Positions 61,675 to 64,000 of a stretch of DNA of 64,000 nucleotides are shown here, one piece after another. Under the pieces are notes generated by a model that was not told where the DNA came from, ran no database searches, and saw nothing but the letters and a program-made list of their open reading frames with translations. Source of the stretch: VRUE01 sp963747765. Lineage in GTDB: Bacteria; Actinomycetota; Thermoleophilia; Solirubrobacterales; 70-9. A program made the position numbers and the translations under genes. Location of the stretch: the NCBI GenBank assembly GCA_963747765.1, contig CAVVGH010000007.1, positions 62,001-126,000 of the forward strand, given 5' to 3'. The number at the start of each line of letters is the position of its first letter. Position 1 is the first letter of the stretch.

Positions 61675-62874
61675 CTACACCTCCGCTCCGCTGTGCGGAT
61701 GCCCGTCGGCGCCGCCGGCGTCCGACTCGGGGTTGGTGACGATCGCGATGTCGAGCTCGGATCGGCCGAGTGCCTGCACCTCGAACGGGTACGGCAGCAC
61801 CCGTCGCAGCTCGTCGGCCAGGGTGACCGTTTCGAGCAGGGTCAGCTCGATCACCGCGCGGTCGTCGACGAACCGCTTGACACGCGCGCGGGCAACGGCG
61901 GGGATGCGTTCGACCGCCCGCTCGAACACGGCGGCTGCGGCAACGTCGGCCAGCGGGCCGGCGGTTAGCGTCACCTGTCCGTGGTGAACGAGAGGGGAAG
62001 TGGGCGCGGGGGGCTCGACGGGCGCGGCATTCGCCTGGGTGGCTGACGGCGTGGGCGCCGGAGGCTGCGGAATGTGAGACATCGGCGGGTATACGCCGCG
62101 CGGTGGCTGGCTCAGGCTCTGGATGGCCTGGCTGGGTTGGCTCTCGCTGTTCGCGGGCGGCGACGGAGCAGCCGCCGGAGCCGGGTGAGGAGTCGCCTCC
62201 GGGGAGCCCCATTGCGGTTGTGCGGGGGGCGGAGCCGTTGCGGCCTGTGCTGGTAGCGCGCCCTGCTCGAGGGCCTCGAGGACACTGCGGGTGGAGGAGA
62301 GCAGCTCCTGGCCGAAGCCGAGCAGCTCCTGCGTGTAGCGAAGTGCGCCGGCCGCCTGCTGGGCGGCGTCGGTGATCTCTGGCGGCACGCGCGGTGGTGC
62401 CGAAGCCTGCGGTGCGACGCCTGCTGGCACGGACGCCTGTGGCGGCACACTCGGTGGCCCCTGACGGCTGCTCGCAACCTGCTGGCGGGCGTTGCGCATG
62501 ATCTCGTCGGCCATCTGCTGGGCGGTGCCGAGGATGCTGTGCACGCGCTGCTCGGGATCCTCCGCTCCGGACGGTGCCTGGGTTGCCTGCGGCTGGGCCC
62601 CGATCCGCGGTTCGGGGACGGGCGGCGTGGGCTGGGCCTGGGGGGCGGCCGACCCCTCATGCGAAGGACGCTGCTGCGGTGCGTATGGCGCCTCGGCGCC
62701 TGAGTCCGTCTCACCGGCGACCGTGCCGGTGAGGTCTTCTTTGAGTTCACGCAGACGCCTGTTCAGCTCGGTCAGGCCCGCCTGCAGCACGTCGTCGCCA
62801 AGCTCCGCCGGCGCTTGGCCGGAGTCGGAGTGGGGAGGCTTGCCCGAGGCACTGTGGGAATCGAAGTCTGGCAT
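61675..62874 (-). CDS. Pro/Ala/Gln-rich protein of polymer cluster
   Basis: 399 residues. Starts with an acidic-basic helix (LGDDVLQAGLTELNRRLRELKEDL), a repeated Pro/Gln/Ala-rich region, a DivIVA-like helical patch (ILGTAQQMADEIMRNARQQVASS), and a C-terminal domain of about 85 residues (VTLTAGPLADVAAAAVFERAVERI, DRAVIELTLLETVTLADELRRVLPY) that looks like a small alpha/beta fold. No signal peptide. The low-complexity middle is probably disordered and may act as a flexible tether. No family recognised. Confidence 0.55.
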   Translation of the reverse strand: MPDFDSHSASGKPPHSDSGQAPAELGDDVLQAGLTELNRRLRELKEDLTGTVAGETDSGAEAPYAPQQRPSHEGSAAPQAQPTPPVPEPRIGAQPQATQAPSGAEDPEQRVHSILGTAQQMADEIMRNARQQVASSRQGPPSVPPQASVPAGVAPQASAPPRVPPEITDAAQQAAGALRYTQELLGFGQELLSSTRSVLEALEQGALPAQAATAPPPAQPQWGSPEATPHPAPAAAPSPPANSESQPSQAIQSLSQPPRGVYPPMSHIPQPPAPTPSATQANAAPVEPPAPTSPLVHHGQVTLTAGPLADVAAAAVFERAVERIPAVARARVKRFVDDRAVIELTLLETVTLADELRRVLPYPFEVQALGRSELDIAIVTNPESDAGGADGHPHSGAEV

Positions 62875-63109
62875 CGTCAGCTATCCGACCCTTGAGGTTG
62901 TGCTGCCGCTAGGCACCGGCTGCGGGCCGACTCACAACCGGTGCCGACCAGCCTAGGTGGGCGACGAGCCGGCCGCAAGCTGCATGCGGTCCCGGCTTTC
63001 ACGGTGGAAGATGGACAGGGTGTCGAGCGAGTTCGGCGCGACAACGCGACACACGTCCGCTCGAAAGCGGACTGTATGTACGGACAATTGGCAGTCCCAG
63101 TAACCATTA

Positions 63110-63895
63110 CTAGGTAAACGTGAGTGTTTGTTGCGCGCGCTTTGGTCCACATGAGCTTGGTTGAGAGGCGATCGACCCCCGTACGGTGATCGTGTAGCTG
63201 CCCGGGACCAGCCTCTTCCTCAGCGGGACGTCGATCGTGACGGTGCCGAACAGCACCGATTTCCGGGTGGCGCCGAAGAGCCTTCCTTCGAAGCTGGACA
63301 CGAAGATGCGAAGCCGGCGGATGAGTGGGCCGCGGGAGCTCAGGTCGAATGAGAGGTAGTTGCCGTAGTCGGCGGCGATCCCTTCGGGCGGTTCGGGAAA
63401 GGTGACCGGCAAGCGGGTGATGCAACCGCGAAACCGCACCGTCCGGCTGCGGTTCTTGGGGCCGCACGACGGGTCAGCATTCGGTTCGCCTTCTGCGTAG
63501 ATGGTGTATTCGCCGGGCTGCAACCGGAAGCGCAGTCGCAGGCGGACCACTCCCGAGCCGCTGAGAGAGCGTCGCGTTCCACGGCCGAGCAGGTCGCCGC
63601 CGAACGTGTAAAGCGAAACGCGAAGGTGGCGGATGCGCGGCCCGCGGCTGGTCAGCTTCACCGGCAGCACCCGCTTGTAGTGCACGGTGAATCTGCTGGG
63701 CACGGTGACGATCACCGGCAGATGCGTGATGCATGCCGCGGAGGCGACGGCCGACGTCGACGCCGACGACCGAGGTGACGCGCCAGCCGGCACGGCCGTT
63801 GCCAGGCCGCTCGTTGCGATCGCGCCAACGAACAGGGCGGCCGCGCTGCTGCGAAGGCCGGCACGTCGTACGCGGCTGCAGCTCCGAGCTCTCAT
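63110..63895 (-). CDS. Secreted protein with two similar beta domains
   Basis: 261 residues. Signal (AAALFVGAIATSGLATAVPAGA), then two domains of about 95 residues with the same layout: a Cys near the start (ACITHLPVIVTVP and GCITRLPVTFPE), RGPRIRHLRVSLYTFGG against RGPLIRRLRIFVSSFEG, and PGEYTIYAEG or PGSYTITVRG, ending CGPK. Likely a duplicated beta-sandwich outside the cell. First gene of the cluster on the minus strand; a 235-base gap before the next gene holds nothing I recognise. Confidence 0.65.
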   Translation of the reverse strand: MRARSCSRVRRAGLRSSAAALFVGAIATSGLATAVPAGASPRSSASTSAVASAACITHLPVIVTVPSRFTVHYKRVLPVKLTSRGPRIRHLRVSLYTFGGDLLGRGTRRSLSGSGVVRLRLRFRLQPGEYTIYAEGEPNADPSCGPKNRSRTVRFRGCITRLPVTFPEPPEGIAADYGNYLSFDLSSRGPLIRRLRIFVSSFEGRLFGATRKSVLFGTVTIDVPLRKRLVPGSYTITVRGSIASQPSSCGPKRAQQTLTFT

Positions 63896-64000
63896 CTCAG
63901 ATATTTCCCCAAGCTCCCATCCGGACGTTGGTAGCCACCGAGAAGATTGCCGCCCGAGCGGGCACGTCTCGCTCCATCCATGGTCAGCATTCGAGCCGGT

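Noticed and set aside
63896..64000. Gene at the right edge
   Set aside because: The last 105 bases show no clear frame or motif; a promoter for the minus-strand cluster is possible but not supported.

Overview
The window is high-GC, densely coded bacterial DNA with short intergenic gaps and many 4-base ATGA/GTGA gene overlaps. The gene content (aa3-type oxidase genes with ctaA/ctaB, a diheme lipoprotein cytochrome, GTP-dependent PEP carboxykinase, DUF4333 and LtrA-type proteins, CoA-ester degradation enzymes) suggests a deep-branching actinobacterium of the Thermoleophilia/Solirubrobacterales kind. That assignment is inference; there is no rRNA here to settle it.

Layout. 1-1.7 kb: a frameshifted tRNA nucleotidyltransferase and infA. 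2.5-7.9 kb: a minus-strand chain of overlapping genes (small protein, amidase, ABC ATPase, two ABC permeases, glycoside hydrolase), bounded by two inverted copies of a roughly 500-bp composite palindromic repeat. 9.7-11.5 kb: a zinc-ribbon protein and a GT4 glycosyltransferase carrying an in-frame palindromic insertion. 11.6-22.7 kb: respiratory genes. A canonical aa3 oxidase (ctaC, ctaD, a two-repeat unknown, ctaE) and heme A synthesis genes (ctaA, ctaB) sit beside a second, co-translated subunit I/II pair in which nearly all copper and heme ligands are replaced. 22.8-26.2 kb: PAP2-type enzyme, flippase-like membrane protein, thioredoxin reductase, DUF1059. 26.3-29.7 kb: an alkyl sulfatase and an IS110-family element with a long 5' non-coding end where a bridge RNA is expected. 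29.7-35.2 kb: beta-oxidation type genes (3-hydroxyacyl-CoA dehydrogenase, enoyl-CoA hydratase, acyl-CoA dehydrogenase, thiolase) with a PLP aminotransferase. 35.3-49.9 kb: housekeeping and metabolic genes (rhodanese, CoA Nudix hydrolase, LtrA, SDR, GMC oxidoreductase, OsmC, cobalamin adenosyltransferase, DUF1015, tRNA-Pro, sucCD plus a small ferredoxin, PEPCK).

50-63.9 kb holds the most unusual gene set: a ten-gene minus-strand cluster for what looks like a surface polymer. It has a GT2 synthase with an N-terminal MshEN-type (c-di-GMP-binding class) region, a multi-pass GT39-like transferase fused to a long cytoplasmic helical tail, a PstS-like lipoprotein with a helical insertion, another lipoprotein, two secreted proteins with short collagen-like Gly-X-Y tracts, an SCP2-like protein and Pro-rich and membrane accessory proteins. 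A divergent membrane-anchored unknown follows at its downstream edge.

Two leads stand out: the ligand-less oxidase-like complex (20.3-22.7 kb) and the MshEN-GT2/collagen-like polymer cluster. A third theme is repeats: one composite palindrome family occurs at four sites, three of them between convergent genes.
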